The notes: a model not told the origin generated them from the letters alone. DNA of 64,000 bases from Sporolactobacillus inulinus (GCF_006539285.1 NZ_BJMS01000006.1:1-64000); one strand, 5' to 3'; shown: positions 43,742 through 53,052, numbered from the stretch's first letter. Translations and numbers: made by a program.

Positions 43742-45829
43742 ATGAATGATTATCTCGTCATTGTCGAATCTCCCGCTAAAGCGAAAACAATAAAACGTTA
43801 TCTTGGTTCAAAATATGAAGTGAAGGCATCAATGGGGCATGTACGCGATTTACCGAAAAGTCAGATGGGCATTGATGTGAATGATCACTTTAAACCGCGT
43901 TATATTACGATTCGCGGGAAGGGACCAGTGCTCAAAGAACTGAAAAGCGCCGCAAAAAAAGCGAAAAAAGTATACCTTGCAGCCGACCCCGATCGAGAAG
44001 GAGAAGCGATTGCATGGCATCTCGCCCACAGTCTTGATATTGATGATCGCTCCGCCTGCCGCGTTGTTTTCAACGAAATTACGAAGCCGGCGATTAAGGC
44101 AGCGTTTAAAAAGCCGCGTACGATCAACATGGACTTGGTTGATGCGCAGCAAGCAAGACGTATTCTCGACCGGCTTGTCGGTTATAACATTAGCCCACTT
44201 TTATGGAAAAAGGTGAAAAAAGGGCTGAGTGCTGGGCGTGTTCAATCGGTCGCGCTGCGTATGATCATGGAACGCGAAAAAGAAATAAAAGCATTCGTTC
44301 CGGAAGAATACTGGTCGATCGGCAGCTCCTTTCGAGTCGGCGACGAATCGTTTGAGGCTGCATTCTACGGCATTGAGGGAAAAAAGAAAGAATTGAAAAC
44401 TGAGGATGATGTAAAAAACGTCCTCGCAAAGATAAAGGATCAAACGTTTACCGTTCAAAACGTTCAGAAGAAAGAACGGCTGCGCTATCCGGTTGTGCCG
44501 TTTACGACCTCTTCGCTGCAGCAGGAAGCTGCGAGAAAGCTGAATTTCAGAGCGCGAAAAACCATGATGATTGCCCAACAGCTTTACGAAGGAATTGCGC
44601 TTGGCAAACAGGGCAGCACCGGGCTCATTACGTACATGAGAACCGATTCTACACGCATTTCCGAGGTTGCTAAAACGGAAGCAAAGTCCTTTATTTTTGA
44701 GAATTACGGCGAAAACTATTATAATAATAAACCTCAGAAAGCCAAAAAATCGGAAAACACACAAGATGCACATGAAGGTGTGCGCCCAACGTCGGTATTG
44801 AGGCAGCCAAAAGAAATAAAAGACTATTTGAGCCGTGATCAATATAAGTTGTATAAACTCATTTGGGAGCGCTTCGTTGCAAGTCAAATGGCACCGGCAG
44901 TCCTGGATACAGTACGTGCGGATCTTGAACAGAATGGGGTTGTGTTCCGAGCAACAGGCTCTAAAGTTAAATTTCAAGGGTTTATGAAGGTTTACGTTGA
45001 AGGCAGTGATGAGCCGAAAAAGAAGACCGCGGCAAAGGCGAAAGAGAATGATCTTCCGGAACTGGAGAATGGAATGCAAGCGCTACAAGATCAAACAGAT
45101 CCGAAACAGCATTATACCCAGCCGCCGCCACGCTATACCGAAGCAACACTCGTGAAAAAAATGGAGGAAATTGGAATCGGTCGCCCGTCTACCTATGCAC
45201 CGACGATTGACACGATTCAGCGACGCAACTATGTGACCATGGATGCGAAGCGATTTGTGCCGACTGAACTAGGCGAGATCGTATTGAATCTGATCGTTGA
45301 ATTCTTTCCTGAAATTATAAATATTGATTTTACGGCTAAGATGGAAACGGATTTGGACGAGGTTGAGGAGGGCTCAAGAAACTGGATTACTCTGATTGAC
45401 CATTTCTATGAGGACTTCTCAAAGCGACTATCCAAGGCGGAAAAGGAAATGCAGTCGGTATCCATTAAGGATGAGCCTGCAGGCATTAAATGTGAGAAAT
45501 GTGGGCATGAAATGGTTTATAAGATGGGAAGGTTCGGCAAGTTCCTTGCCTGTTCCAACTTTCCGGAATGCCGCAATACAAAACCGATATTGAAGAAAAC
45601 AGGCGTACCGTGCCCGAAATGCGGCAAAGGTGAGGTTGTTGAGCGTAGAAGCAAAAAAAGGCGTATTTTCTACGGATGCGATCGTTATCCTGAATGTGAC
45701 TTTGTCTCATGGGACAAACCGATTCAGCGCAAGTGTCCGAAATGCGATTCATATCTGGTTGAAAAAAAGACGAAAAACGGTAAATCCGTTGAATGTCCGA
45801 AATGCGACTATAAAGAAGAGGTACAGTAA
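43742..45829 (+). CDS. topA: DNA topoisomerase I
   Basis: 695 residues, the usual length for Bacillus TopA. It relaxes negative supercoils. The Toprim domain has [17 protein letters not shown] and [16 protein letters not shown] (acidic metal-binding residues). The nucleophile is Tyr298 in [10 protein letters not shown]. Three zinc-ribbon units at the C-terminus use CEKCGHEM...[15 protein letters not shown]...CDRYPEC and CPKCDSYL...CPKC. It has its own promoter and is followed by trmFO after 34 bp. Antisense frames in this region are shadows. Confidence 0.97.
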   Translation: MNDYLVIVESPAKAKTIKRYLGSKYEVKASMGHVRDLPKSQMGIDVNDHFKPRYITIRGKGPVLKELKSAAKKAKKVYLAADPDREGEAIAWHLAHSLDIDDRSACRVVFNEITKPAIKAAFKKPRTINMDLVDAQQARRILDRLVGYNISPLLWKKVKKGLSAGRVQSVALRMIMEREKEIKAFVPEEYWSIGSSFRVGDESFEAAFYGIEGKKKELKTEDDVKNVLAKIKDQTFTVQNVQKKERLRYPVVPFTTSSLQQEAARKLNFRARKTMMIAQQLYEGIALGKQGSTGLITYMRTDSTRISEVAKTEAKSFIFENYGENYYNNKPQKAKKSENTQDAHEGVRPTSVLRQPKEIKDYLSRDQYKLYKLIWERFVASQMAPAVLDTVRADLEQNGVVFRATGSKVKFQGFMKVYVEGSDEPKKKTAAKAKENDLPELENGMQALQDQTDPKQHYTQPPPRYTEATLVKKMEEIGIGRPSTYAPTIDTIQRRNYVTMDAKRFVPTELGEIVLNLIVEFFPEIINIDFTAKMETDLDEVEEGSRNWITLIDHFYEDFSKRLSKAEKEMQSVSIKDEPAGIKCEKCGHEMVYKMGRFGKFLACSNFPECRNTKPILKKTGVPCPKCGKGEVVERRSKKRRIFYGCDRYPECDFVSWDKPIQRKCPKCDSYLVEKKTKNGKSVECPKCDYKEEVQ

Positions 45830-45863
45830 TCGTTTGAATTGCTTAAAGAAATGAGGAAGATTT

Positions 45864-47171
45864 ATGGCAGGACAATCAGTCAATGTTATCGGTGCTGGGC
45901 TCGCAGGAAGTGAAGCGGCATGGCAGATCGCAAAAAGAGGCATTCCAGTTACACTATATGAAATGCGTCCGAAAAAACAGACACCGGCGCATCATACGGA
46001 TAAGTTTGCTGAACTTGTATGCACCAACTCGCTTCGGTCAAACAGTCTTACCAATGCGGTTGGCATTCTTAAAGAAGAGATGCGCCGCCTTGATTCATTG
46101 GTTATTGCCGCTGCCGATTCTGCAGCAGTTCCGGCAGGGGGAGCCCTTGCTGTTGATCGTCATGATTTTTCTGGGATCGTCACAAGAAAACTAAAAGAAT
46201 TGCCGAATGTAACCGTAATAAATGATGAGGCAGTAACGATTCCGCAAGTGCCGACGATCATCGCCACCGGTCCGTTAACCTCTGCAGTGCTGTCAGAAGA
46301 GATAAAGCGTTTGACTGGTGAAGATTATTTTTATTTTTATGATGCGGCGGCACCAATTATTGATGGGGAAACGATTAATCGTGACAAGGTTTATTTAAAA
46401 TCGCGTTATGACAAGGGCGATGCGGCTTATTTAAATTGTCCGATGAACAAGGAGGAGTTCGAGGCATTCTTCCGTGAGCTGACGACCGCTGAGACCGCTC
46501 CTTTAAAAGATTTTGAACAAGAGAAGTATTTTAGCGGCTGCATGCCTGTTGAAATTATGGCAAGACAAGGCGCAAAAACCCTATTGTTTGGTCCTTTGAA
46601 ACCGGTCGGCTTAGAGGATCCTAAGACCGGCAAGCGGCCGTACGCGGTTGTGCAGTTGCGGCAAGACAATTCTGCGGGTACACTTTTCAATATGGTAGGG
46701 TTCCAAACGCATTTGAAATGGGGCGAGCAGAAACGTGTCTTTCATATGATTCCAGGTTTGGAAGATGCAGAGATCGTGCGTTATGGTGTGATGCATCGAA
46801 ACACATTTCTTAACGCTCCATCTATACTAAAGCCAACGTATCAGACAAAGGTGGACGATCAGTTGTTTTTTGCGGGGCAGATGACCGGTGTTGAGGGCTA
46901 TGTGGAATCGGCGGCTTCAGGACTAATTGCTGGAATAAATGCAGCGCGTCTTGCAGTAGCCGAACAGCCAATGAATTTCCCTGAGGAAACTGTCATTGGC
47001 AGTATGGCCCACTACATTACAACGGCCAGTTCAAAGAATTTTCAGCCGATGAATGCAAACTTTGGTTTATTGCCACCGTTGAACGAACGAATTAAGGATA
47101 AAAAAATACGTGGAGAACGCTATGCGGCACGAGCGTTAGAGCGCCTCAATGATTTTGTTATAAAATTATAA
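45864..47171 (+). CDS. trmFO: Folate-dependent tRNA (uracil-54-C5)-methyltransferase TrmFO
   Basis: 435 residues. It makes ribothymidine at position 54 of the tRNA T-loop from methylenetetrahydrofolate and FADH2. The dinucleotide fold is [13 protein letters not shown]; other marks are [24 protein letters not shown] with a functional Cys, IATGPLTS and the C-terminal [18 protein letters not shown]. The ATG has GAGGAAG upstream. In B. subtilis xerC-hslV-hslU follow; here they are missing and a 490-bp gap with a structured element leads to codY. Confidence 0.95.
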   Translation: MAGQSVNVIGAGLAGSEAAWQIAKRGIPVTLYEMRPKKQTPAHHTDKFAELVCTNSLRSNSLTNAVGILKEEMRRLDSLVIAAADSAAVPAGGALAVDRHDFSGIVTRKLKELPNVTVINDEAVTIPQVPTIIATGPLTSAVLSEEIKRLTGEDYFYFYDAAAPIIDGETINRDKVYLKSRYDKGDAAYLNCPMNKEEFEAFFRELTTAETAPLKDFEQEKYFSGCMPVEIMARQGAKTLLFGPLKPVGLEDPKTGKRPYAVVQLRQDNSAGTLFNMVGFQTHLKWGEQKRVFHMIPGLEDAEIVRYGVMHRNTFLNAPSILKPTYQTKVDDQLFFAGQMTGVEGYVESAASGLIAGINAARLAVAEQPMNFPEETVIGSMAHYITTASSKNFQPMNANFGLLPPLNERIKDKKIRGERYAARALERLNDFVIKL

Positions 47172-47310
47172 ATATTATTGCTAATTTAAATACCGTGTGC
47201 TAACATGAATAAGCAGGATTTGTCGGTTTAGTGAGTTTTCCTTGATCATAATAACTTAGATGTTTTAATACGAGAATTTTTGATCATTTATAGATTTTAT
47301 AAAAATAGTA

Positions 47311-47388
47311 AATTCGGATGCCGCAGACCGAATTAGGGGGCTCAGTACAATGGGAGGTGCCTGCCCATCGTATTGCGGCTTTATTTTA
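47311..47388 (+). other. Potential pseudoknotted structured RNA element upstream of codY
   Basis: Stem 1: AATTCGG (47311-47317) with CCGAATT (47328-47334), perfect. Stem 2: CAGTACAATGGG (47343-47354) with CCCATCGTATTG (47364-47375), one mismatch and one G-U. The loop of stem 1 contains GCCGCA (47320-47325), complementary to TGCGGC (47374-47379) just after stem 2, so loop and 3' tail could form a pseudoknot. TTTATTTT follows directly. The closing helix and T-rich tail fit a terminator or a riboswitch-like switch. It does not match a riboswitch class I know. Confidence 0.4.
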
Positions 47389-47488
47389 TGAAAGCGTATA
47401 AAGATTCAATATTCTGACGAGACTGCAAGCGATGCCACTTTGCATTGCAGATTAGGTACACGGTTCGAAAACTTCTTGGTTGAGAAGA

Positions 47489-47517
47489 TTGACTACAATT
47501 TTTGGAAAACTAATTAT
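47489..47517 (+). promoter_or_regulatory. Candidate codY promoter with CodY-like box
   Basis: TTGACT (47489-47494) is 17 bp from AATTAT (47512-47517), a weak -10. Filling the spacer is AATTTTTGGAAAACT (47497-47511), matching 12 of 15 positions of the CodY box AATTTTCWGAAAATT. A repressor there would block its own promoter. Negative autoregulation by CodY is known in other Firmicutes. Confidence 0.4.
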
Positions 47518-47663
47518 GTTTAACCCAATAGAACAGATTCAATTCGTTTGTTACGGCCTGAATTTAAAAGCGGATGGCAAATGGATTCATTAGGATTGTA
47601 CAAGTAGTTGTTTCTCAGCCAAACATTTTAACTCAGTATTTGTTGTTTTTAGGAGGAATTATG

Positions 47664-48440
47664 ATGACGTTGCTTGAAAAAACAAGAAAGATTAATCAAT
47701 TATTACAAGGTACTAAGACACAGGTTGATTTTAATGAAATGGCGCAAACGCTGCGCGATGTCATTCAGACCAACACTTTTGTTGTCAGCCGTCGGGGAAA
47801 AATTTTGGGGATGTCTTTGAAACTGGAATTTGATAACGAACGGATTCAAAAGATGTTTGAGAGCAGGCAGCTGCCTGACGATTATACACAGAGTCTGTTT
47901 TCTGTAGTCCAAACTTCATCAAACATTGATGTGGACAGTGAATTCAGTATTTTCCCTGATGAAAATAAGGAACTGTTCAAAAGTGGTTTGACAACGGTCG
48001 TTCCGATTGTTGGTGGCGGCGAACGTTTGGGAACTTTAATCCTTTCGCGCCTTGGTGAAACATTCGCCGACGAGGATCTCATCCTTGCAGAGTATGGGGC
48101 AACCGTTGTTGGAATGGAAATCCTGCGTGAAAAAACCGATGAGGTTGAAGAAGAAGCACGTGAAAAAGCGATCGTTCAGATGGCCATCGGATCGTTATCG
48201 TACAGCGAACTTGAAGCAATTGAGCATATTTTCGAAGAGCTGGACGGCAAGGAGGGTTTGCTGGTCGCAAGTAAAATTGCCGATCGAGTTGGCATCACGC
48301 GTTCGGTCATTGTCAACGCACTGCGCAAATTAGAAAGTGCCGGCGTAATCGAATCACGTTCACTCGGAATGAAGGGCACTTATATTAAAGTCCTGAACGA
48401 TAAGTTCCTTTATGAACTGAACCGAATCAAGGGCGAATAA
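47664..48440 (+). CDS. codY: GTP- and branched-chain amino acid-sensing repressor CodY
   Basis: 258 residues, the usual length. The N-terminal GAF domain ([47 protein letters not shown]) binds isoleucine, leucine and valine; the C-terminal winged helix contains [20 protein letters not shown], almost invariant in Bacillales. The ATG at 47664 is preferred because AGGAGGA ends six bases before it; a directly preceding ATG is also possible, and an extension to 47574 lacks a site. A strong terminator follows. CodY represses amino acid and, in Bacillus, motility genes when nutrients are plentiful. Confidence 0.97.
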   Translation: MTLLEKTRKINQLLQGTKTQVDFNEMAQTLRDVIQTNTFVVSRRGKILGMSLKLEFDNERIQKMFESRQLPDDYTQSLFSVVQTSSNIDVDSEFSIFPDENKELFKSGLTTVVPIVGGGERLGTLILSRLGETFADEDLILAEYGATVVGMEILREKTDEVEEEAREKAIVQMAIGSLSYSELEAIEHIFEELDGKEGLLVASKIADRVGITRSVIVNALRKLESAGVIESRSLGMKGTYIKVLNDKFLYELNRIKGE

Positions 48441-48470
48441 GCTTCGAAAAATTATAGCTTTGGTGTCATC

Positions 48471-48513
48471 AAAGGACCTTTGGCAATTTATAAATTGCCA
48501 AAGGTCCTTTTTT
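48471..48513 (+). terminator. Rho-independent terminator after codY
   Basis: AAAGGACCTTTGGCAATTTA (48471-48490) is perfectly complementary to 48491-48510, a 20-bp palindrome, and runs into a row of T. It isolates codY from the flagellar operon. Confidence 0.9.
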
Positions 48514-48570
48514 CAATTTTGCCCCTTCTTCAAACCAATAGACCAGTGTCTTGGCCAAGAATCAAAGCGG

Positions 48571-48865
48571 AGGTGCTCTGGCGCCTGTGGGATCGCTCAC
48601 TGTTGATGCGTGCCAGCAAGACCCCGCAGATCTCAGCATGTCTGAGGAGGCTCGTGGACTGCCCACGGTCGCACCCTGTTGATGCGAGCAGCTGAAGTGT
48701 TGTTCGTGCACAACGCGGAAGTCACCGCATCCTCCGGAAGTAAGGACCGGGCGCTTTTTGCCTAGTTTTTCTAACGAGTCAATAAGGCTTATGACTTTGG
48801 TTTTGCAGACCGGATATATAAGCGCTCGGGCGCCTGTGGAGCGGAGCTGTTGATTGCGAGCTCGG
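48571..48865 (+). repeat. GC-rich block with internal direct repeats, possibly a dispersed repeat or structured RNA
   Basis: GGCGCCTGTGG occurs at 48580-48590 and 48829-48839. CTGTTGATGCG occurs at 48600-48610 and 48676-48686, and a near copy, CTGTTGATTGCGAGC, at 48847-48861. Small inverted repeats lie between: CTCAG/CTGAG (near 48633-48647), CGTGG/CCACG (near 48653-48667) and GATGCG/CGCATC (48681 and near 48731). Base composition is clearly richer in G and C than the AT-rich DNA on both sides, which suggests an inserted element. No terminal repeat or transposase was found. Confidence 0.5.
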
Positions 48866-49137
48866 TGAGAATTCACAAATTTTTGCTTACAGTCATCCCA
48901 GTAAACGCAATGGGCAGTAAGGGAGAAACAGCAGTTTTGCTACGCTTTTATACTAAATTCAATAAAATATATTATCTCATTATTAAAAATAAATAAAAAT
49001 TGGGACTGATAGTCCATAAGACCCTTTTTATCTTTTTAAAAAAAATAGAAACCGCATACATTGAATGTCTTTTATATTTAATATGGAAATTAGTGGTAAT
49101 TCAAGGGGCAAAACGCCCACAAAAAAATGATTGTGTC

Positions 49138-49184
49138 TGTCGAATTCAGTCGAATAGTAGAAAACATCGTGAACTTTGGTCGAA
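49138..49184 (+). promoter_or_regulatory. Three Spo0A-box-like heptamers ahead of the flagellar operon
   Basis: TGTCGAA (49138-49144) is a perfect 0A box; AGTCGAA (49148-49154) and GGTCGAA (49178-49184) match 6 of 7. Their starts are 10 and 30 bp apart, so all three would face the same side of the helix. The last one lies between a weak -35 (GTGAAC, 49169-49174) and a -10 (TAAAAT, 49192-49197), where a bound regulator would repress. Confidence 0.5.
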
Positions 49185-49254
49185 TAATTGATAAAATAGG
49201 TAGAGTAAAGATTGTGTCTTGTCAGTACTTATCTGCAAGAAATGAAAGGGTGAG

Positions 49255-49638
49255 ATGATCATGCAAATAACCCCCATGACTGCTTTGGAACAAGGGTTGA
49301 ACAGATCAATGGCCGCTCAAAACGCAATCGCTCAAAATATTGCTAATGTTGATACGCCAGATTACAAAGCAAAGAAAGTGTTGTTTGAAGACGTTCTTGA
49401 CAGCAAAATGCAAGCGAATCGGACAAATCCGAAGCATCTAAGCTTCACTTCTGCTGGCGAACCAGGTTTCCGGATCGTGAACGATTCATTTGGTTCGGTA
49501 CAAAATAATGGAAACAATGTTGACCTCGAGCATGAAATGTCTGAACTGGCACAAAATCAGTTGCTTTATCAAACGTTGAGCCAAGCTGCAAGCGATCAAT
49601 TTCAAAAGTTTAACATTGTTTTAGGGGGTGCTAGATAA
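49255..49638 (+). CDS. flgB: Flagellar basal-body rod protein FlgB
   Basis: 127 residues (125 if the second ATG at 49261 is used). Proximal rod component exported by the flagellar type III system. The family rod motif is NAIAQNIANVDTPDYKAKKVLFED, shown here as NAIAQNIANVDTPDYKAK; the C-terminus ends in a helical segment QLLYQTLSQAAS typical of rod proteins. GAAAGGG lies just upstream. It is the first gene of the fla/che operon, as in Bacillus, and shares its last base with the flgC start. Confidence 0.94.
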   Translation: MIMQITPMTALEQGLNRSMAAQNAIAQNIANVDTPDYKAKKVLFEDVLDSKMQANRTNPKHLSFTSAGEPGFRIVNDSFGSVQNNGNNVDLEHEMSELAQNQLLYQTLSQAASDQFQKFNIVLGGAR

Positions 49639-50084
49639 TGGGGATGTTCAGCGGACTTGATGTTTCGGCTTCTGGATTGACAGCACAACGCTTTCGGATG
49701 GACGTCCTGTCGGCGAATATTGCAAATCAAGATACAACACGGGGACGCTACGTGAATGGACACTGGGAACCGTACACGAGAAAAGTTGTCAACCTAAAGA
49801 CGCTTGATTCGCATTCGTTTGACACTCATTTTAATCAAGCGCTCGGCAACGCTTCTGGTGGGGTTGAAGTAGCCTCGGTAAGTGAAGATCCGACTGCTTT
49901 CCCAGTGAAATACGACCCACAAAATCCGGATGCGGACGCTGCCGGCTATGTACGTCAATCCAATGTTGATCCATTAAAAGAAATGGTCGATCTGATGGAT
50001 GCCAACCGTGCTTACGAAGCCGGGGTTACAGTGATGAATGCAAATAAAAACATACTGTCCCGAGCATTAGAAATAGGAAGGTAG
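49638..50084 (+). CDS. flgC: Flagellar basal-body rod protein FlgC
   Basis: 148 residues. Proximal rod subunit; partner of FlgB. GLDVSASGLTAQRFRMDVLSANIANQDT is the N-terminal rod signature (given as SASGLTAQRFRMDVLSANIA) and MVDLMDANRAYEAGVTVMNA is the C-terminal one. The start ATG overlaps the flgB stop (TAATG) and GGGGG lies upstream. fliE follows after 9 bp. All three rod/adaptor genes are in the usual order. Confidence 0.95.
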   Translation: MGMFSGLDVSASGLTAQRFRMDVLSANIANQDTTRGRYVNGHWEPYTRKVVNLKTLDSHSFDTHFNQALGNASGGVEVASVSEDPTAFPVKYDPQNPDADAAGYVRQSNVDPLKEMVDLMDANRAYEAGVTVMNANKNILSRALEIGR

Positions 50085-50093
50085 GCTGGAGCT

Positions 50094-50396
50094 TTGACAC
50101 TAAATGCAGTTAATCTAAATCACACATTTTCCAATGCATCGAATCAATCGGTTAAATCGGTTTCTCAAACGCAAAATGATTTTGCAAAGATGTTCAAAGA
50201 TGCGTTAGGTTCTGTGAATGACGCGCAGCAATCGACAAATCAATTGGTTAGTGAAGTGGCGAGCGGAAATAGTGATATGGACTTACATAACGTTATGATT
50301 GCCATGCAAAAATCGAACGTTCTATTGAAAACCACGGTTCAAGTCCGTGATCGGGTTGTTGAAGCCTACCAAGAAGTTATGAGAATGCAAGTCTAA
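50094..50396 (+). CDS. fliE: Flagellar hook-basal body protein FliE
   Basis: 100 residues. It links the MS ring (FliF) to the rod. The family C-terminus is present: NDAQQSTNQLVSEVASGNSD, DLHNVMIAMQKSNVLLKTTV and RDRVVEAYQEVMRM. It begins at a TTG with AGGCTGGA seven bases upstream, and has the normal length. It is in line between flgC and fliF. Confidence 0.93.
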   Translation: MTLNAVNLNHTFSNASNQSVKSVSQTQNDFAKMFKDALGSVNDAQQSTNQLVSEVASGNSDMDLHNVMIAMQKSNVLLKTTVQVRDRVVEAYQEVMRMQV

Positions 50397-50432
50397 TTTT
50401 GGTATGTGCGGACGATGAACGGAGGTAGCGGA

Positions 50433-52022
50433 ATGAAAGAACGGCTCGTATCATGGTTTAATCGATTAAAGACATTTTGGAGCAGGATACCGAAGAAAAA
50501 TAAGATTTGGATGATCAGCGGTTCAGCCGTCGTTTTCGCTGCGCTGATAGCGATTCTGCTCATAACAAATATAAAGCATTACACGCCGCTGTACAGCGAC
50601 CTTTCGGAAAATGAAGCAGGGCAAATTACAGATGACTTAGATAGCAAGAGCATTCCTTATAAACTATCAAATGGCGGAACAACGATTAGTGTACCTGAAA
50701 AGCAAGTTGATCAGCTTAAAGTTGAACTTGCTGCTCAAGGATTGCCGAAGACGGGACAAATTGACTATTCTTTCTTTGGCCAAAATGCCGGATTTGGGAT
50801 GACAGATAAACAATTCGATGTGCTTCAGCGTGCCGCAATGCAAACGGAGCTTGCCAATTTAATCGCGAATACAAAGGGCGTGAAGTCCGCTAAGGTAATG
50901 ATCAGTTTGCCGCAAAACGATGTATGGGTGAGCGATCAAGACAAGAAAAGTGGTACATCGGCATCAATTGTACTTAATGTAACACCTGGTGATCAGTTGA
51001 GTGCTGATCAGATCAATGGACTCTACCATCTTGTAGCCAAAAGTGTACCGAACTTATCTGTAGATAATATTGTCATCATGGATCAGTATTTCAACTATTA
51101 TGATTTGAAAAATAATAATGCCAACGGATCAACATTATCTGCTTATGATCAGCAGCAAGCGATTATTCGTGATGTTGAAAATAATGTTCAACGAAGAGTC
51201 ACACAGATGCTGACGATGATGATGGGTGAAGGCAAGGTAATGGTTAATGTAACGGCTAACGTTGACTTCACGCAATCGAAGGAAAAACAGGAGCTTGTAG
51301 AGCCTGTCAACCAGCAGACAATGGAAGGTATTCAAACGAGTACGGAACATATAACGGAGAACTATACCGGCCAAGGGGCAGCAGGACAGGCCGGGACGGG
51401 AACCAATGATTCTCAAACACCTACATATCAAGATGGAACAAGCGGCAACGGGAACTATCAGAAAGTTGAAGACCGAGTCAATTATGAATTTAATCGAATT
51501 CATCGGGAAGTAACAAACAGCCCATACAAAGTGAACGATTTGGGCATCCAAGTGATGATTGAACCTCCGACAGCGAGTAACAATGCCAGCTTATCGGCGC
51601 AGAGCGTGAATGATGTACGGCAAATATTAAATTCAATTATTAAAACAACCATTTCCGATCCGCAAGGCCAAGAATTAATGAACAACGCGATTAACCAGAA
51701 GACATCGGTAACGGTTGGACGATTTAATGGAAAGCCGACCGCACAACCACAAGGCAGCAAAATCAATTGGCTCTGGATTGCGGGAGGTAGCCTACTCGCA
51801 CTGCTCATGGTCGGGCTCATTGTATGGCTGATCCGGCGCAGAAAAAATGATGAGGATGCTGAGACGGTCGTTGAGGATATTCCGCAGCAAGAAGATTACC
51901 AAGCGATGCTTAATCAAGAAAATCCGGAACAGAGGAAATTCCACGAACTGGAAGAGATGGCAAAAGAGAAGCCTGATCAATTCGTTAAGCTGCTGCGTGG
52001 CTGGCTAGCAGAGGATAAGTAA
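50433..52022 (+). CDS. fliF: Flagellar MS-ring protein FliF
   Basis: 529 residues. It forms the membrane ring that holds the rotor. Two membrane segments, about 26-47 and 447-468, enclose a periplasm-side region with a YscJ-like domain (YTPLYSDLSENEAGQI, VKSAKVMISLPQND). The C-terminal cytoplasmic tail (after 470) contains EDYQAMLNQENPEQRKFHELEEMAKE, which binds FliG. The ATG at 50433 has GGAGG seven bases upstream; an in-frame start at 50406 lacks one. fliG follows after 13 bp. Confidence 0.96.
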   Translation: MKERLVSWFNRLKTFWSRIPKKNKIWMISGSAVVFAALIAILLITNIKHYTPLYSDLSENEAGQITDDLDSKSIPYKLSNGGTTISVPEKQVDQLKVELAAQGLPKTGQIDYSFFGQNAGFGMTDKQFDVLQRAAMQTELANLIANTKGVKSAKVMISLPQNDVWVSDQDKKSGTSASIVLNVTPGDQLSADQINGLYHLVAKSVPNLSVDNIVIMDQYFNYYDLKNNNANGSTLSAYDQQQAIIRDVENNVQRRVTQMLTMMMGEGKVMVNVTANVDFTQSKEKQELVEPVNQQTMEGIQTSTEHITENYTGQGAAGQAGTGTNDSQTPTYQDGTSGNGNYQKVEDRVNYEFNRIHREVTNSPYKVNDLGIQVMIEPPTASNNASLSAQSVNDVRQILNSIIKTTISDPQGQELMNNAINQKTSVTVGRFNGKPTAQPQGSKINWLWIAGGSLLALLMVGLIVWLIRRRKNDEDAETVVEDIPQQEDYQAMLNQENPEQRKFHELEEMAKEKPDQFVKLLRGWLAEDK

Positions 52023-52035
52023 GGGAGGCGATAAT

Positions 52036-53052
52036 ATGCCTGATCGAAGAAGCAAATTAACAGGAAAACAAAAGGCCGCTATTTTAATGATCGCTTTAGG
52101 AACCGACGTTTCCGCACACATTATGAAGCAATTTACAGAACAAGAAATTGAAGATATGACCTTGGAAATTTCCAATGCACGGAAAATAGATTCCGACACC
52201 AAAACGCAAATAATCGATGAGTTTTTTCAAACAGCGGTTGCGCAAGATTACATTGCGCAAGGCGGAATCGGCTATGCGAAACAGGTCCTTGAAAAAGCGC
52301 TGGGATCAGATGAAGCCAATAAAGTGATCCAAAGGCTGACGTCAACGCTTCAGGTGAAACCATTTGATTTCATGAGAAAAAGCGATCCACAACAAATCCT
52401 TAACTTTATCCAAAACGAACATCCGCAGACGATTGCACTGGTTTTATCTTATTTGGAGCCTGATCAAGCGGGCGCTGTGCTTTCAGCACTGCCCGTAGAG
52501 CTGCAAGTACAAGTTGCACGCAGAATCGCTCAAATGGATCGCACCTCACCTGAAACAATCGCACAAGTGGAACGGATTTTGGAGAAGAAAGTTTCCAGTT
52601 CATCGGTGACCGAGGACTATACACAAACGGGCGGCATTACGTCAATTGTCAGCGTCTTAAACGGTGTAGACCGTACAACTGAACGGAATATTCTTGAAAA
52701 ACTGGAACAGCAGAATCCTGATCTTGCCGAAGAAATTAAAAAGCGAATGTTCGTATTCGAGGACATTATCATTCTGGATGATCGTGCGATTCAGCGCGTT
52801 ATCCGTGAAAGTGAGAATGAAGATCTGATCTTAGCGATGCGTACAGCAAGTGATGAAGTGAAGGATCTTTTGTTTAAGAATATGTCGGACCGTATGGCTG
52901 CAAGTTTTAAAGAAGAGCTGAATTATATGGGTCCCGTGCGGTTGCACGATGTCGAAGAAGCTCAGACGCGTATCGTAAATACGGTTCGAAAATTGGAAGA
53001 TGCCGGTGAACTTGTAATTGCACGCGGAAATGGGGATGACGTGATTGTCTAA
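52036..53052 (+). CDS. fliG: Flagellar motor switch protein FliG
   Basis: 338 residues, the usual length. It binds FliF and transmits torque from the stators. The N-terminal domain (LTGKQKAAILMIALG) is followed by the middle EHPQ motif (FIQNEHPQTIALVLSYL) and the C-terminal torque helix (FVFEDIIILDDRAIQRVIRE). GGGAGGCG precedes the ATG. The end overlaps the fliH start by 8 bp. All charged torque-helix residues typical of FliG are visible (ENEDLILAMR). Confidence 0.96.
   Translation: MPDRRSKLTGKQKAAILMIALGTDVSAHIMKQFTEQEIEDMTLEISNARKIDSDTKTQIIDEFFQTAVAQDYIAQGGIGYAKQVLEKALGSDEANKVIQRLTSTLQVKPFDFMRKSDPQQILNFIQNEHPQTIALVLSYLEPDQAGAVLSALPVELQVQVARRIAQMDRTSPETIAQVERILEKKVSSSSVTEDYTQTGGITSIVSVLNGVDRTTERNILEKLEQQNPDLAEEIKKRMFVFEDIIILDDRAIQRVIRESENEDLILAMRTASDEVKDLLFKNMSDRMAASFKEELNYMGPVRLHDVEEAQTRIVNTVRKLEDAGELVIARGNGDDVIV

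Larger units (their letters stand above)
47172..47663 (+). other. 490-bp trmFO-codY gap without protein gene
   Basis: No coding frame with a ribosome binding site is present on either strand. The gap holds an element that could fold into a pseudoknotted RNA (47311-47388), a candidate promoter (47489-47517) with a CodY-like box (47497-47511), and a codY leader of about 140 nt. A small inverted repeat, CTGCAA/TTGCAG, lies near 47427-47454. No residue of xerC, hslV or hslU was recognised. Confidence 0.6.
48514..49254 (+). other. 740-bp codY-flgB gap with no protein gene
   Basis: The first half (48560-48870) is a GC-rich, repeat-containing block of unknown nature; the second half is AT-rich. The second half holds a small hairpin (GGACT/AGTCC near 49005-49018), a GGGC-GCCC hairpin near 49105-49118 and the flagellar promoter region with Spo0A-box-like heptamers. 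Short open frames here lack ribosome binding sites and are not credible genes. Confidence 0.6.

Noticed and set aside
44201-45079. 292-codon open frame on the minus strand inside topA
   Set aside because: Shadow of a long, certain gene; composition is Phe/Leu-rich as expected for the complement of a Lys/Glu-rich frame.
47311-47388. T-box or known riboswitch upstream of codY
   Set aside because: No T-box core (AGGGTGGAACCGCG-type) and no purine, SAM, THF or cyclic di-GMP consensus found; kept only as an unclassified structured element.
48562-48876. 104-codon open frame on the minus strand in the codY-flgB gap
   Set aside because: It coincides with the GC-rich repeat block; low-quality protein composition and no ribosome binding site. 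Taken as part of the repeat rather than a gene.
49192-49215. Sigma-D (TAAA-N15-GCCGATAT) promoter ahead of flgB
   Set aside because: TAAA occurs but no GCCGATAT-like element follows at the right distance.
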